The notes beneath the pieces are model-generated. The model was not told the origin of the DNA, ran no database searches, and was given only the letters and a program-made list of their open reading frames with translations. DNA of 64,000 bases from Micromonospora humi. Its GTDB lineage: Bacteria; Actinomycetota; Actinomycetes; Mycobacteriales; Micromonosporaceae. Every line of letters begins with the position of its first letter. The stretch's first letter is position 1. A program made the translations under genes and the position numbers. Location of the stretch: the NCBI RefSeq assembly GCF_900090105.1, contig NZ_FMDM01000003.1, positions 310,001-374,000 of the forward strand, given 5' to 3'. Positions 49,583 through 59,397 of this stretch are shown piece by piece.

Positions 49583-50301
49583 GCCCGGGCGGCGGCGGCC
49601 ACCGCGTTGCGGCGCTCCGACCGGAGCCGGTCGGCCCAGGTGTCGTCGAGCGGTGGGAGCTGGTGGATGCCGGTGGCCCAGCGCAGCAGCAGGTCGGCCA
49701 GGTCGGGGTTGCGGGCCAGCGCGGGACCGTGCGAGTAGGTGCCGAGCAGCTTGCCCCGCCAGGCGCCCTCGGTGGCGCCGTCGTTGCCGACGCCGGCGGT
49801 CACCCGGGCCAGCGGCGACACGCCCGGACCGAGGTGGGTGCGCCCGCCGTGGTTCTCGAACCCGGTCAGGTGCGGGATGCCCAGCCGCGGGTCGACCTCG
49901 CCGGCCAGCTCGCCGACCGCCCGGGTCGGGCCCCGGTCGGAGGAGAGGTCGAGCAGCTCCAGGCCGGCGCAGCGGGTGCCCTTGGCGAAGAAGGAGGTGC
50001 CGAGCAGCTGGTAGCCGGCACAGACGCCGAACACCACGGAACCCTGGGCCACCGCCCGGTGCAGGCCGCCGTCGGCGAGCAGGCGTTGGGCGCCCAGCGC
50101 CTGCGGGCCGTCCTCACCGCCGCCGATCAGGTAGATGTCGGCGGTGGCCGGCAGCCGCTGGTCGGAGCGGACCTCCAGCACCTCGACCGGCATGCCGCGC
50201 AGCTGGGCCCGGCGGGCCAGGATCAGCGCGTTGCCCCGGTCGCCGTAGGTGGACAGCAGGTCGGGATAGACCCAGACGATGCGCAGGCTCTCAGTTGACA
50301 C
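49579..50301 (-). CDS. gatD: lipid II isoglutaminyl synthase, glutaminase subunit GatD
   Basis: A 240-residue class I glutamine amidotransferase of the CobB/CobQ type. The nucleophile is Cys94 in VFGVCAGYQ, and the catalytic His191 is in GTYSHGP. It frees ammonia for MurT, which amidates D-glutamate in lipid II stem peptides. The GTG at 50301 overlaps the murT stop by 11 bases, so the two subunits are made together. Confidence 0.93.
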   Translation of the reverse strand: MSTESLRIVWVYPDLLSTYGDRGNALILARRAQLRGMPVEVLEVRSDQRLPATADIYLIGGGEDGPQALGAQRLLADGGLHRAVAQGSVVFGVCAGYQLLGTSFFAKGTRCAGLELLDLSSDRGPTRAVGELAGEVDPRLGIPHLTGFENHGGRTHLGPGVSPLARVTAGVGNDGATEGAWRGKLLGTYSHGPALARNPDLADLLLRWATGIHQLPPLDDTWADRLRSERRNAVAAAARA

Positions 50302-51553
50302 GGTCCAGCTCCGCTCGGATGTCCTGGAAGGCGGTGTAGTTGGCGATGACCTCCAGCCGGCCCGGCGGCACCGCCCGGACCGCCTCGTCGAACGTGCGCA
50401 CGTGCCGGAACGGCACGCCGTTGACGTCGAGTCGCACCGCCAGGTCGTACGCCCGGTCGCCGGTGATCAGCACCTGCCGGCCGGCCAGCGGCGAGAAGTC
50501 GACGTCGAACAGCCACGAGGTGTCCAGCCCGTCGGGGTCGCGGGCGTTGATCGAGAGCAGCGTCGGCGCGACGTCGGCCATGTCGAACGCCTCCAGCCAG
50601 CTCGCCGGGTTCTTGGCCAGCAGCAGCCGGATGTTGCGCCCGTCCCGGTCCACCTGGGCGTAGCGGCCGGCCACCGAGGTGACCGTGCCGAGTCGGGAGA
50701 CCGCGTCCACCGGGCGTACGCCGAACTCGGCGGCGACCGCCAGCGCGGTCGCCGCGTTGCCGAGGTTGACCGTGCCGGGGAGCTGGAGCTGGATCTTGTG
50801 CCAGGCGCCGGTGGGGTCGAGCACGCCGTCGTCCTCGACCGTCCACTGCGGCTCCGGGCGGCGCAGCGGGCAGCCGGTGCACCACCACTGCCCGCCGGAG
50901 CGCTGGATGGTGGAGCCGCACTCCGGGCAGACCCACGAGTCGTCGTGCCAGCGCTGGCCGGCGCTGAACCAGGTGACGTGCGGCGGCACGTGGCCCTGGG
51001 CCGGGTCGCCCGGCGGCGTCGCGGCCCAGACCACCATCGGGTCGTCGGCGTTGGCGACCACCCGCACCCTGGGGTGCCGGACCAGCGCGGCGCGCCAGAG
51101 CTGCGCCATCATGGCGACCTCCTTGGCCCGGTCGAGCTGGTCGCGGGAGAGGTTGAGCAGCGCCACCACGTGCGGCTCGGTCGCCTCCAGCACCTGGGCC
51201 AGGTAGTGCTCGTCCACCTCCAGCACGGCGTAGGGCGTGCTGCCGGCCTTGGCCAGCGCCGAGGTGTGCCCGGTGGGCATGTTGGCGCCGAAGGCGTTGG
51301 AGGCCACCCGGCCCAGCACGCCGACCGCGGCGGTGGTCAGCCGGGTGGTGGTGGTCTTGCCGTTGGTGCCGGACACCAGGGCGATGGCGCGCCCGGCCGA
51401 GAGGTGGGCGAGCAGGTCGGGGTCGATCTTGAGGCCGATCCAGCCGCCGATCACCGAGCCGTCGCCACGACCCGCGGCCCGCGACAGCGCCGCGGCGGTG
51501 CGCGACACGGAGCTGGCCACCTTTGCCCGCATGGGCATCTTCGCGTCCGTCAC
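50291..51553 (-). CDS. murT: lipid II isoglutaminyl synthase, ligase subunit MurT
   Basis: A 420-residue Mur-ligase-like enzyme. The ATP loop is SGTNGKTTTTRL (residues 61-72). A zinc ribbon typical of MurT is inserted in the middle, with Cys209, Cys212, Cys225 and Cys228. The C-terminal DUF1727 region ends the protein. I take the GTG at 51553 because TAACCT lies seven bases before it; ATG 51538 is an alternative. It is divergent from mraZ. Confidence 0.92.
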   Translation of the reverse strand: MTDAKMPMRAKVASSVSRTAAALSRAAGRGDGSVIGGWIGLKIDPDLLAHLSAGRAIALVSGTNGKTTTTRLTTAAVGVLGRVASNAFGANMPTGHTSALAKAGSTPYAVLEVDEHYLAQVLEATEPHVVALLNLSRDQLDRAKEVAMMAQLWRAALVRHPRVRVVANADDPMVVWAATPPGDPAQGHVPPHVTWFSAGQRWHDDSWVCPECGSTIQRSGGQWWCTGCPLRRPEPQWTVEDDGVLDPTGAWHKIQLQLPGTVNLGNAATALAVAAEFGVRPVDAVSRLGTVTSVAGRYAQVDRDGRNIRLLLAKNPASWLEAFDMADVAPTLLSINARDPDGLDTSWLFDVDFSPLAGRQVLITGDRAYDLAVRLDVNGVPFRHVRTFDEAVRAVPPGRLEVIANYTAFQDIRAELDRVN

Positions 51554-51560
51554 CCGAGCG

Positions 51561-51566
51561 AGGTTA
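51561..51566 (-). promoter_or_regulatory. leaderless -10 element of murT
   Basis: TAACCT on the minus strand ends seven bases before the GTG at 51553. Confidence 0.5.
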
Positions 51567-51778
51567 CCGGACCACGACCGTCGCCAGATCGCCGCCGACG
51601 GTGAACCGTTCGGCCGGGGACGGCGCGGTGGACGGTCCGAGCGCGCTCCGCCGGACGGCGGCGGTCGATGTCGGGTAGCGGACGCACCGGCGGGGGCGTC
51701 CCGGCCCTCCACTCCGCCCCACCCGCATTGACGTGCGGTTTTGCGCGCGGACACGCCGCGCCGAAGCGGCGATTCTGG
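51567..51778. other. intergenic region between murT and the dcw promoter
   Basis: This part of the divergent 341-base gap has no convincing gene. It contains an isolated TTGACG (51728-51733) without a good -10 partner and short hairpins such as GCCGC-6-GCGGC near 51757. Nothing else is recognised. Confidence 0.4.
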
Positions 51779-51806
51779 TTGCAGGTGGAGGGAAGTGGAG
51801 TAGAGT
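51779..51806 (+). promoter_or_regulatory. dcw cluster promoter
   Basis: TTGCAG (51779-51784) and TAGAGT (51801-51806) are 16 bases apart. The -10 element overlaps the second spacer and third box of the MraZ operator, so binding would block the polymerase. Confidence 0.5.
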
Positions 51807-51810
51807 GGGG
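51785..51810 (+). promoter_or_regulatory. MraZ operator, three GTGG boxes
   Basis: GTGGAG at 51785, GTGGAG at 51795 and GTGGGG at 51805 repeat every 10 bp, the arrangement known for MraZ-binding sites upstream of mraZ. It implies autorepression of the dcw operon. Confidence 0.75.
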
Positions 51811-51894
51811 CGCGATGGTGAGGCCGGGAGGGCCACACCGGCCCGGGGGGTCAGCGGCGCCGCGAACGCCGCTCAGGGCGAGGGGGTTGGGCCG

Positions 51895-52326
51895 ATGTTC
51901 CTCGGCACCCACACTCCGCGCCTGGACGACAAAGGCCGGTTGATCCTGCCGGCCAAGTTCCGGGATGAGCTGGCGGGGGGTGTCGTGATCACCAAAGGGC
52001 AGGAGCGCTGCCTCTACGTCTTCCCGATGCCCGAGTTCCAGCGCATCGCCGACCAGTTGCGCGCGCAACCGATGACCAGCAAGGCGGCCCGGGCCTACAG
52101 CCGGGTCTTCTTCGCCAGCGCGCACGACGAGGTGCCGGACAAGCAGGGGCGGGTCACGATTCCCGGGCACCTGCGGTCCTACGCGGCCCTCGACCGCGAA
52201 CTGGTCGTGATCGGCGCGAGCACCCGGGTGGAGATCTGGGACAGGGCGGCCTGGGAGGCCTACCTCGCGGAGAGCGAAGACGACTTCGCCGACATCGAGG
52301 AGGGGGTGCTGCCCGGCGGTCTGTAG
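51895..52326 (+). CDS. mraZ: transcriptional regulator MraZ
   Basis: A 143-residue protein with two SpoVT/AbrB-like halves: [20 protein letters not shown] and, in the second, [15 protein letters not shown]. It forms rings that bind the GTGG boxes upstream of its own operon and represses it. The ATG at 51895 starts the canonical sequence and follows GAGGGGG. It is first in the dcw cluster. Confidence 0.95.
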   Translation: MFLGTHTPRLDDKGRLILPAKFRDELAGGVVITKGQERCLYVFPMPEFQRIADQLRAQPMTSKAARAYSRVFFASAHDEVPDKQGRVTIPGHLRSYAALDRELVVIGASTRVEIWDRAAWEAYLAESEDDFADIEEGVLPGGL

Positions 52327-52375
52327 GGCGTGACGGCGCCCGACGTACTGCGAGATCTCCAGCCGCTTTCGAGTT

Positions 52376-52401
52376 CCTGGCACCCCTTCCCCGGTGCCAG
52401 G
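52376..52401 (+). other. hairpin between mraZ and rsmH
   Basis: A perfect 9-bp stem (52376-52384 with 52393-52401) with an 8-nt loop lies in the 205-base gap. It could limit read-through or protect the mRNA. The rest of the gap shows nothing clear. Confidence 0.35.
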
Positions 52402-52531
52402 CGCACGATCCGACACGGAGGGCCGCGGCCTCCGGCGGGCGGGGAGCGGATGGGGATCTGGCGGTATGGCGAGGCGTCGTGGCGACGACGGACACGTGGA
52501 CGGAAACGGTTTTCGAGCAGTGGGGGTCGAC

Positions 52532-53590
52532 ATGGGGGAGCTACGCGGCACGCACGTGCCGGTGCTGCTCGAGCGGTGTCTCGAGCTGCTGGCCCCCGCG
52601 CTGGGCCGCCCCGGCCGGACCGTGCACGTCGACGCCACGCTCGGCCTGGCCGGGCACGCCGAGGCGGTGCTCACGGCACACCCGGAGACGGTCCTCGTCG
52701 GCCTGGACCGGGACACCGAGGCACTCGCCCACGCGCGGGTCAGGTTGGCCCGGTTCGCCGACCGGATCCACCTGGAGCACGCCGTCTACGACGAGCTGCC
52801 CGAGGTGCTCGACCGGCTCGGCTACCCGGCGATCGACGGCGTGCTGTTCGATCTCGGCGTCTCGTCGCTGCAACTGGACGCGCCCGACCGCGGGTTCGCC
52901 TACGCGCAGGACGCGCCGCTGGACATGCGGATGGACCAGACCCGGGGGGTGACCGCCGAGGAGGTGGTCAACAGCTACGGCCACCCGGAGCTGGCCCGCC
53001 TGCTGCGGGTGTACGGCGAGGAGAAGTTCGCCGGGAAGGTCGCCTCGGCGATCATCCGGGAGCGCGAACGGGCCCGGATCACGTCGTCGGCCCGGCTGGC
53101 CGAGCTGGTCCGGGACGCGATCCCGGCGCCGGCCCGACGAACTGGCGGACACCCGGCAAAGAGAACGTTTCAGGCTTTACGGATCGAGGTAAACAGAGAA
53201 CTGGCAGCGCTGGAGACGGCGCTGCCGGCCGCTCTGGACAAGCTCACCGTGGGCGGCCGCATGGTGGTCCTGTCCTACCACTCGCTGGAGGACCGGCTCA
53301 CCAAGCAGGCGCTCGCCGACCGGGTCCGCAGCAAGGGCCCGGTCGACCTTCCGGTCGAACTGCCCGGGTCGGGCCCGACGTTCCGGCTGTTGAGCCGGGG
53401 CGCCGAGCTTCCCGGGGAGGCGGAGGTGGCCGCGAACCCGCGGTCCGCCTCGGTGCGGCTGCGGGCCGCGGAACGGCTCGATCCGGAGGCGACCCGGCAG
53501 GGGCGTACCGACCGCGAACGGTACCGCCGCCGGGTGAAGGCGATGCACCAACCGGGGAACGGGACGGACGAGGAGGGGGAGGGGACATGA
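52532..53590 (+). CDS. rsmH: 16S rRNA (cytosine1402-N4)-methyltransferase RsmH
   Basis: A 352-residue SAM enzyme that methylates C1402 of 16S rRNA. Motifs are [26 protein letters not shown] for [44 protein letters not shown] and SYHSLEDR. The ATG at 52532 is preceded by GGGGG; an in-frame GTG at 52520 and longer forms are possible. The stop overlaps the next start as ATGA. Confidence 0.94.
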   Translation: MGELRGTHVPVLLERCLELLAPALGRPGRTVHVDATLGLAGHAEAVLTAHPETVLVGLDRDTEALAHARVRLARFADRIHLEHAVYDELPEVLDRLGYPAIDGVLFDLGVSSLQLDAPDRGFAYAQDAPLDMRMDQTRGVTAEEVVNSYGHPELARLLRVYGEEKFAGKVASAIIRERERARITSSARLAELVRDAIPAPARRTGGHPAKRTFQALRIEVNRELAALETALPAALDKLTVGGRMVVLSYHSLEDRLTKQALADRVRSKGPVDLPVELPGSGPTFRLLSRGAELPGEAEVAANPRSASVRLRAAERLDPEATRQGRTDRERYRRRVKAMHQPGNGTDEEGEGT

Positions 53591-54171
53591 ACGTCGAGAA
53601 GCGCGACGGCCGGGGGGCCGTCGGGCAGCGCGCACCGCGGTCGGGGGGCCGGACCACGGCGCGCACCACGCGAGACACCACGACGACCGCGGCCGACCGC
53701 CGGGAGGGGACCCGCGCCCGGGGGGCAGGCGAGTACCCGACGGCGGGCAGCGCCGCACTGCGTCCGGTCGAGCGGACCAGGGTCACCCCGCCGGCCGCAC
53801 CGCGGCTGCGGGTCGCCCCGCCGCCGCCGATCCGGGTGCCGCGGGCGCCCTTCGTCGGGATGATCCTGGTGCTCGTGGTCGGTGGGGTGCTCGGCATCCT
53901 GGCGGTCAACACCAAGATCAACGAGAACGCCTTCCGGCTGGAGCGCCTCCAGCAGCAGCAGGCCAAGCTCGACGTCGACGAGCAGGAACTGAAGAAGGAG
54001 ATCGCCGACCAGGAGGCGCCGGGCAACCTCACCGCCAACGCCCGGAAGCTGGGGCTGGTGGAGTCCGCGGACCCGGCCTACATCCGGCTGCCCGACGGGC
54101 GGACCATCGGCGTGCCGCACCCCGCGGAGGGCGGGCCGGCCGGCGCCGGTCAGCAGGGCAACGGAGGCTGA
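53587..54171 (+). CDS. FtsL-like septum formation protein
   Basis: A 194-residue single-pass membrane protein at the ftsL position. The N-terminal 90 residues are Arg/Thr/Pro-rich and cytoplasmic, one helix follows ([19 protein letters not shown]), then a short coiled coil ([20 protein letters not shown]). Architecture and position, not sequence identity, support the FtsL role: a partner of FtsQ/FtsB-type proteins and FtsI in the divisome. Confidence 0.82.
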   Translation: MNVEKRDGRGAVGQRAPRSGGRTTARTTRDTTTTAADRREGTRARGAGEYPTAGSAALRPVERTRVTPPAAPRLRVAPPPPIRVPRAPFVGMILVLVVGGVLGILAVNTKINENAFRLERLQQQQAKLDVDEQELKKEIADQEAPGNLTANARKLGLVESADPAYIRLPDGRTIGVPHPAEGGPAGAGQQGNGG

Positions 54172-54174
54172 GCA

Positions 54175-56376
54175 GTGCCGCCGAGATCGGACGAACCGCG
54201 CCGGGACGCCACGGGCTCCCGGCGCGGCTCGTCGCGTGGGGCCGAGCCGCGCGAGCCGGGCATCGGCGGGATCTCCGACGCGCGGGCGTACACCCCGCGC
54301 GGGCGGACCATCCGCGAGGGTGGCGCCGAGCAGCGCCGTACCCCGCGCAGCAGCCGCTCCGGCGACCCGTTCCGGCCGGCGTTGCAGGTGGTCGACGGCG
54401 GCCGGGCCGCCCGTGCCGGCCGCCGGGAGCCGGCCACGGCCGGGGAGAGCGCCCGGGCCGGCCGCCGGACCGCGGGCGGCCGCGCCGGCGTGGTGCGGAC
54501 CGTCTCCGCGCGCCCGGTGCACGAGCCGTTCGACGACGAGGACGACCCGCCGCCGCGCCGCCGGCCGGGCCCGCGCCGCCCGGCGGCCCGCCGGCCGGTC
54601 CGCAAGCCCCGCCGGCCGCCCCGGCTGGGCGACCCGCGTCGGCGGCTGCGGCTGGCCACGGTGCTGGCCCTGACGCTGTTCGCCAGCATCGGCGTCCGGC
54701 TGGTCTATCTCCAGACGGCGGACAGCCCGGCGTACGCCGACGGCGGGCTACCCAACCGGGTCAAGGTGATCGAGCTGCCGGCCCCGCGCGGCGCCATCCT
54801 CGACCGTGACGGCGAGCCGCTGGCGCACAGCGTCGAGGCGCGTTACGTCTTCGCCGACCCGACCCGGGTCAAGGACCGCAACGCCACCGCCTCCGCGCTC
54901 TCCCCGCTGCTCGGTGTGCCGGCCTCGGAGCTGGCCGACAAGATGCAGCGGCGCAAGCAGCCCGGCACCACCCGCGACACCGAGTTCGTCTACCTCGCCC
55001 GGGGCGTGGAGATGGGCACCGCCAAGCAGATCGTGGCGCTCGACCTGGCCGGCATCGGCGTGCACCGCGACGAGCGTCGTGAGGTGCCCGGCGGCGACCT
55101 CGCCGCCAACATGATCGGCTTCGTCAGCCAGGACATGAACGGCCTGGAGGGCCTGGAGGCGAAGTACGACGACCTGCTGCGCGGCCAGCCGGGCAAGCGC
55201 ACCTACGAAGCGGGCCTGGGCGACCTGGCCGCGCCCATCCCGGGCGGCTTCAGCAGCACCACCCAGCCCAAGCCGGGCAGCTCGCTCCAGCTCACCGTCG
55301 ACCGGGACCTGCAGTTCATGACGCAGCGGATCCTGGCCAAGCAGGTGGCCCAGGCCAAGGGCAGCGTCGCCGCGGCGGTGATCCTGGACGTCCCCACCGG
55401 GGAGGTGCTGGCCCAGGCCAGCCAGCCCACCTACGACGCGGCCGACCCCACGAAGGTCAACTCGCCGGCCGACCGGGACGACGCGGCCACCAGCTTCGTG
55501 GTGGACCCCGGCTCGATCCACAAGGCGATCACCTTCGGCGCGGCGCTCCAGGAGGGCGTGATCACGCCGAACTCCACGTTCCCGGTGCCCAACACCATGG
55601 TCCTGGGTGGCGTCCCGTTCGAGGACACCCACCACGCGGACGGCCGCGTGATGAGCATCCCCGGGATGCTCGCGTTCTCGTCCAACATCGGCACCATCGA
55701 GGTCGCCGGCAAACTGGGCAAGGACCGCCTGATCGACTACCAGAAGCGGTTCGGGCTGGGCCAACCCACCGGCGAGGGCCTGCCCGGCGAGGCGTCCGGC
55801 CGACTGCTGCCGGCCGACGAGTGGAGCGGCTCGTCGTACGGGTCGGTGCCGATCGGGCACAGCGTGGACGCCACGCCGCTGCAGATGGCCGCCGCGTACA
55901 ACGCCATCGCCAACAACGGCACGTACGTGCAGCCGCACCTGATCAAGGAGACGATCGGGCCGGACGGCGCCCGGACCCCGTCGGCCGCCCCGGCCACCCA
56001 CTCGGTGCTCAGCCCGGCCAACGCCGCCGCCCTGCGCCGGATGCTGGAGGCGGTCACCACCGTCGACGGCCCGGACGGGCGGGCCACCGGCCTGGCCGCC
56101 GCCGTGCCCGGCTACCGGGTGGCCGGCAAGACCGGCACCGGCCTGCGCTACGACAACGGCAAGAAGCAGCCGGGCGAGGTCGGCTCGTTCATCGGGATGG
56201 CCCCGGCGGAGAAGCCCCGCTACGTGGTGGCGGTCTTCGTCTGGAGCCCCGACGGCGAGGGCGGCGCGGTCGCCGCGCCGGCGTTCCGCGAGATGATGGG
56301 CTTCACGCTGCGCCACTACCGGGTGCCGCCGTCGCTGACCGACAAGTCCCCGAAGTTCGAGGTCTTTCCGCGCTGA
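54175..56376 (+). CDS. ftsI: penicillin-binding protein 2/FtsI transpeptidase
   Basis: A 733-residue class B PBP that cross-links septal peptidoglycan. About 155 basic, disordered residues precede one transmembrane helix (LATVLALTLFASIGVRLVYL). A dimerisation domain follows (APRGAILDRDGEPLAHS). The transpeptidase motifs are SIHK (Ser447-Lys450), SSN (502-504) and KTG (652-654). The GTG at 54175 has GGAGG upstream. It follows the FtsL-like gene by three bases. Confidence 0.94.
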   Translation: MPPRSDEPRRDATGSRRGSSRGAEPREPGIGGISDARAYTPRGRTIREGGAEQRRTPRSSRSGDPFRPALQVVDGGRAARAGRREPATAGESARAGRRTAGGRAGVVRTVSARPVHEPFDDEDDPPPRRRPGPRRPAARRPVRKPRRPPRLGDPRRRLRLATVLALTLFASIGVRLVYLQTADSPAYADGGLPNRVKVIELPAPRGAILDRDGEPLAHSVEARYVFADPTRVKDRNATASALSPLLGVPASELADKMQRRKQPGTTRDTEFVYLARGVEMGTAKQIVALDLAGIGVHRDERREVPGGDLAANMIGFVSQDMNGLEGLEAKYDDLLRGQPGKRTYEAGLGDLAAPIPGGFSSTTQPKPGSSLQLTVDRDLQFMTQRILAKQVAQAKGSVAAAVILDVPTGEVLAQASQPTYDAADPTKVNSPADRDDAATSFVVDPGSIHKAITFGAALQEGVITPNSTFPVPNTMVLGGVPFEDTHHADGRVMSIPGMLAFSSNIGTIEVAGKLGKDRLIDYQKRFGLGQPTGEGLPGEASGRLLPADEWSGSSYGSVPIGHSVDATPLQMAAAYNAIANNGTYVQPHLIKETIGPDGARTPSAAPATHSVLSPANAAALRRMLEAVTTVDGPDGRATGLAAAVPGYRVAGKTGTGLRYDNGKKQPGEVGSFIGMAPAEKPRYVVAVFVWSPDGEGGAVAAPAFREMMGFTLRHYRVPPSLTDKSPKFEVFPR

Positions 56377-56453
56377 GCGGGCCCGGCGGGACATCATCGG
56401 TGAGTGGCGACGAACCACCGGGGCGGCTGTGCGGTCGGAACCGGACGACCGGG

Positions 56454-56459
56454 TAGGGT
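56454..56459 (+). promoter_or_regulatory. -10 element before murE
   Basis: TAGGGT ends eight bases before the GTG at 56468, suggesting an internal promoter of the dcw cluster. Confidence 0.4.
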
Positions 56460-56467
56460 CTGACGCC

Positions 56468-57991
56468 GTGTCCGGCAATCCACGTCCCGCCACCGTGCTG
56501 CCCGTCCGGCTCGGTGACCTCGCCGCCCGACTGGCCGTTCCGACGCCGGAGGGGGCCGCCGAGCTGGCCGTCACCGGGGTCACCCACGCCAGCCAGGAGG
56601 TCCGCCCCGGCGACCTGTACGCGGCCCTGCCCGGTGCCCGCCGGCACGGCGCGGAGTTCGCCGCCGCCGCGGCCGAGGCCGGCGCGGTGGCCGTGCTGAC
56701 CGACCCGGCCGGTGTGCCGCTGACCGAGGACGCGGGTTTGCCCGTGCTGGTCGTCGACGACGCCCGGGGCGTGCTCGGCGAGGTGGCCGCCACGATCTAC
56801 GGCGACCCGACCGCGCGGCTGACCGTGATCGGGGTGACCGGCACCGCCGGCAAGACCTCCACCAGCTACCTGATCGAGTCCGGACTGCGCGCCGCCGGGC
56901 ACACCACCGGCCTGATCGGCACCGTGGAGACCCGCCTCGGCGACCTGGTCGTGGACAGCGTCCGGACCACCCCGGAGGCCACCGACCTGCACGCCATGCT
57001 GGCGGTGGCCCGGGAGCGCGGGGTGGACGCCGTGGTCATGGAGGTGTCCAGCCACGCGCTCGCCATGGGCCGGGTCGGCGGCGTCCGGTTCGACGTCGGC
57101 GGCTACACCAACTTCGGCTCCGACCACCTCGACTTCCACGCCGACGAGGCGGACTACTTCGCCGCCAAGGCCCGGCTCTTCGACGGGCGCTGCCGGGTCG
57201 AGGTGCTCAACCACGACGACCCGGCGTTGCGCCCGCTGCGCAAGCCCGCCACGGTCACCTATTCCGCGGCCGGCGACCCGTCCGCGACCTGGTGGGCCGA
57301 GGAGATCGACGGCGAGGGCTACGCGCAGCGCTTCACCCTGCACGGCCCCGACGCGCTGGCGCTGCCCACCGGCGTGGCGCTGCCCGGCCGACACAACGTC
57401 GCCAACGCGCTGCTGGCCGTCGCCACGCTGGTGGCCGCCGGCGTCGACCCGGGCACCGCGGCGGCCGGCGTGGCCGACTGCGGCGGCGTGCCCGGCCGGC
57501 TGGAGCTGGTCAGCGGCGACGCGCCGGTGCGCGGCGTGGTCGACTACGCGCACAAGGCGAACGCGATCGAGGCGGTGCTGACCGCGCTGCGCGGCCTGAC
57601 CGACGGCCGGCTGGTCTGCGTGGTGGGCGCCGGCGGCGACCGGGACCGGGGCAAGCGCCCGGTGATGGGCGAGGTGGCCGCCCGGGGCGCCGACGTGCTG
57701 CTGGTGACCGACGACAACCCGCGGACCGAGGACCCGGCCACCATCCGGGCCGAGGTGCTGGCCGGCGCGTACGCCGCCGCCACGCCGGCCCGCATCATCG
57801 AGGTGCCCGGCCGGCGGGCGGCGATCGAGGAGGCGGTCCGGGTGGCCGAACCGGGTGACGTGGTGGCGGTGCTGGGCAAGGGGCAGGAGCGCGGCCAGGA
57901 GGTCGGCGGCGAGGTGCTGCCGTTCGACGACCGGGTGGAGCTGGCGACCGCGCTGCGCGCCCGCTTCGGTGACCTGGTGGGGCAGCGGTGA
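56468..57991 (+). CDS. murE: UDP-MurNAc-tripeptide synthetase MurE
   Basis: A 507-residue Mur ligase that adds the third stem-peptide residue. The ATP loop is [14 protein letters not shown], the carbamylated lysine lies in YFAAKARLF, and the specificity motif DNPR (in [10 protein letters not shown]) indicates meso-diaminopimelate rather than lysine. The start is the GTG at 56468; longer readings add no family sequence. It overlaps murF as GTGA. Confidence 0.95.
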   Translation: MSGNPRPATVLPVRLGDLAARLAVPTPEGAAELAVTGVTHASQEVRPGDLYAALPGARRHGAEFAAAAAEAGAVAVLTDPAGVPLTEDAGLPVLVVDDARGVLGEVAATIYGDPTARLTVIGVTGTAGKTSTSYLIESGLRAAGHTTGLIGTVETRLGDLVVDSVRTTPEATDLHAMLAVARERGVDAVVMEVSSHALAMGRVGGVRFDVGGYTNFGSDHLDFHADEADYFAAKARLFDGRCRVEVLNHDDPALRPLRKPATVTYSAAGDPSATWWAEEIDGEGYAQRFTLHGPDALALPTGVALPGRHNVANALLAVATLVAAGVDPGTAAAGVADCGGVPGRLELVSGDAPVRGVVDYAHKANAIEAVLTALRGLTDGRLVCVVGAGGDRDRGKRPVMGEVAARGADVLLVTDDNPRTEDPATIRAEVLAGAYAAATPARIIEVPGRRAAIEEAVRVAEPGDVVAVLGKGQERGQEVGGEVLPFDDRVELATALRARFGDLVGQR

Positions 57992-59397
57992 TCCCGCTGA
58001 CGCTGGCCGAGGTGGCCTCGGCGGTCGGTGGCCGGCTGGCCGGCGCCGACCCGGACGCCCGGGTCACCGGGACCGTCGAGTTCGACTCCCGCAAGGTGGC
58101 CCCCGGCGGGCTCTTCGTCGCGTTTCCCGGCGAGCGGGTGGACGGCCACGACTACGCCGCCGGCGCGGTGGACGCCGGCGCGGTGGCCGTGCTCGGCACC
58201 CGCGAGGTGCCGGGCGTGCCGACGGTGCTCGTCGACGACGCGCTCGACGCGATGGGTCGGTTGGCCCGCGCGGTGGTCGACCGGCTGCCCGGGCTGACCG
58301 TGATCGGCCTGACCGGCTCCTCCGGCAAGACCACCACCAAGGACCTGATCGCCCAGCTCGCGGTGCGCCTGGGCCCGACCGTGGCGCCGCCCGGCTCGTT
58401 CAACAACGAGCTGGGGCACCCGTACACCGCGTTGCAGGCCACACCGGAGACCCGCTACCTGGTGATGGAGAAGGGCGCCCGCGGGGTGGGGCACGTCCGC
58501 TACCTGTGCGACGTGGTGCCGCCGCGGATCTCGGTGGTGCTCAACGTCGGGGTGGCGCACATCGGCGAGTTCGGTTCGGTGGACGCCATCGCGCTGGCCA
58601 AGGGGGAGCTGGTCGAGGCGCTGCCCGCCGACGGGCTGGCGGTGCTGAACGCCGACGACCCCCGGGTCGACGCGATGGCGACGCGGACGTCGGCCCGGGT
58701 GGTCCGCTACGGCGAGTCGGCGCGGGCCGACGTGCGCGCGGTCGACGTGACGCTGGACGGCCGGGGCCGGCCCGCGTACACGTTGGTGACGCCGGAGGGG
58801 AGCGTCCCGGTGCGGCTCGGGCTGACCGGCCGGCACCAGGTGTCCAACTCGCTCGCGGCCGCGGCGGTCGCCCGCGAGCTGGGCCTGCCGTTGGCCGATC
58901 TGGCCGCCGCGCTGGGCGAGCTGGGCCTGGTCTCCACCCGGCGGATGGACGTGTTCGAGCGCCCCGACGGGGTGACCGTGATCGACGACTCGTACAACGC
59001 GAACCCGGCGTCCACCGGCGTGGCGCTGCGGGCGTTGGCCAGCATGCGGGGCGAGGGGCGTACCGTCGCGGTGCTCGGCTACATGGCCGAGCTGGGCGAC
59101 TTCGAGCGGGAGGGTCATCAGCAGGTCGGCCGGCTCGCGGCCGAGTTGGGAGTGGACCGGCTGCTCGTGGTGGGCGAGCCGGCGGCGCCGATCCACGAGG
59201 GCGCGACAGCGGTAGGCAACTGGGGAGGAGAGTCGGTGCTGCTCACCGATCAGGCGGCGGCCGTCGAGGTGCTGCGGAGCGAGCTGCGTCCGGGGGACGT
59301 GGTGCTGGTGAAGGGCTCGCGGTATCGGACCTGGGAGGTGGCCGACGCGCTGCGCGCGGACGCCCGGGAGGCGGCGACGGAGGGCGGCGCCGCATGA
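57988..59397 (+). CDS. murF: UDP-MurNAc-tripeptide:D-Ala-D-Ala ligase MurF
   Basis: A 469-residue Mur ligase that attaches D-alanyl-D-alanine. The ATP loop is [14 protein letters not shown]; other family sequences are [47 protein letters not shown] and [17 protein letters not shown] overlap with murE and ATGA overlap with mraY show a coupled block. Confidence 0.95.
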   Translation: MIPLTLAEVASAVGGRLAGADPDARVTGTVEFDSRKVAPGGLFVAFPGERVDGHDYAAGAVDAGAVAVLGTREVPGVPTVLVDDALDAMGRLARAVVDRLPGLTVIGLTGSSGKTTTKDLIAQLAVRLGPTVAPPGSFNNELGHPYTALQATPETRYLVMEKGARGVGHVRYLCDVVPPRISVVLNVGVAHIGEFGSVDAIALAKGELVEALPADGLAVLNADDPRVDAMATRTSARVVRYGESARADVRAVDVTLDGRGRPAYTLVTPEGSVPVRLGLTGRHQVSNSLAAAAVARELGLPLADLAAALGELGLVSTRRMDVFERPDGVTVIDDSYNANPASTGVALRALASMRGEGRTVAVLGYMAELGDFEREGHQQVGRLAAELGVDRLLVVGEPAAPIHEGATAVGNWGGESVLLTDQAAAVEVLRSELRPGDVVLVKGSRYRTWEVADALRADAREAATEGGAA

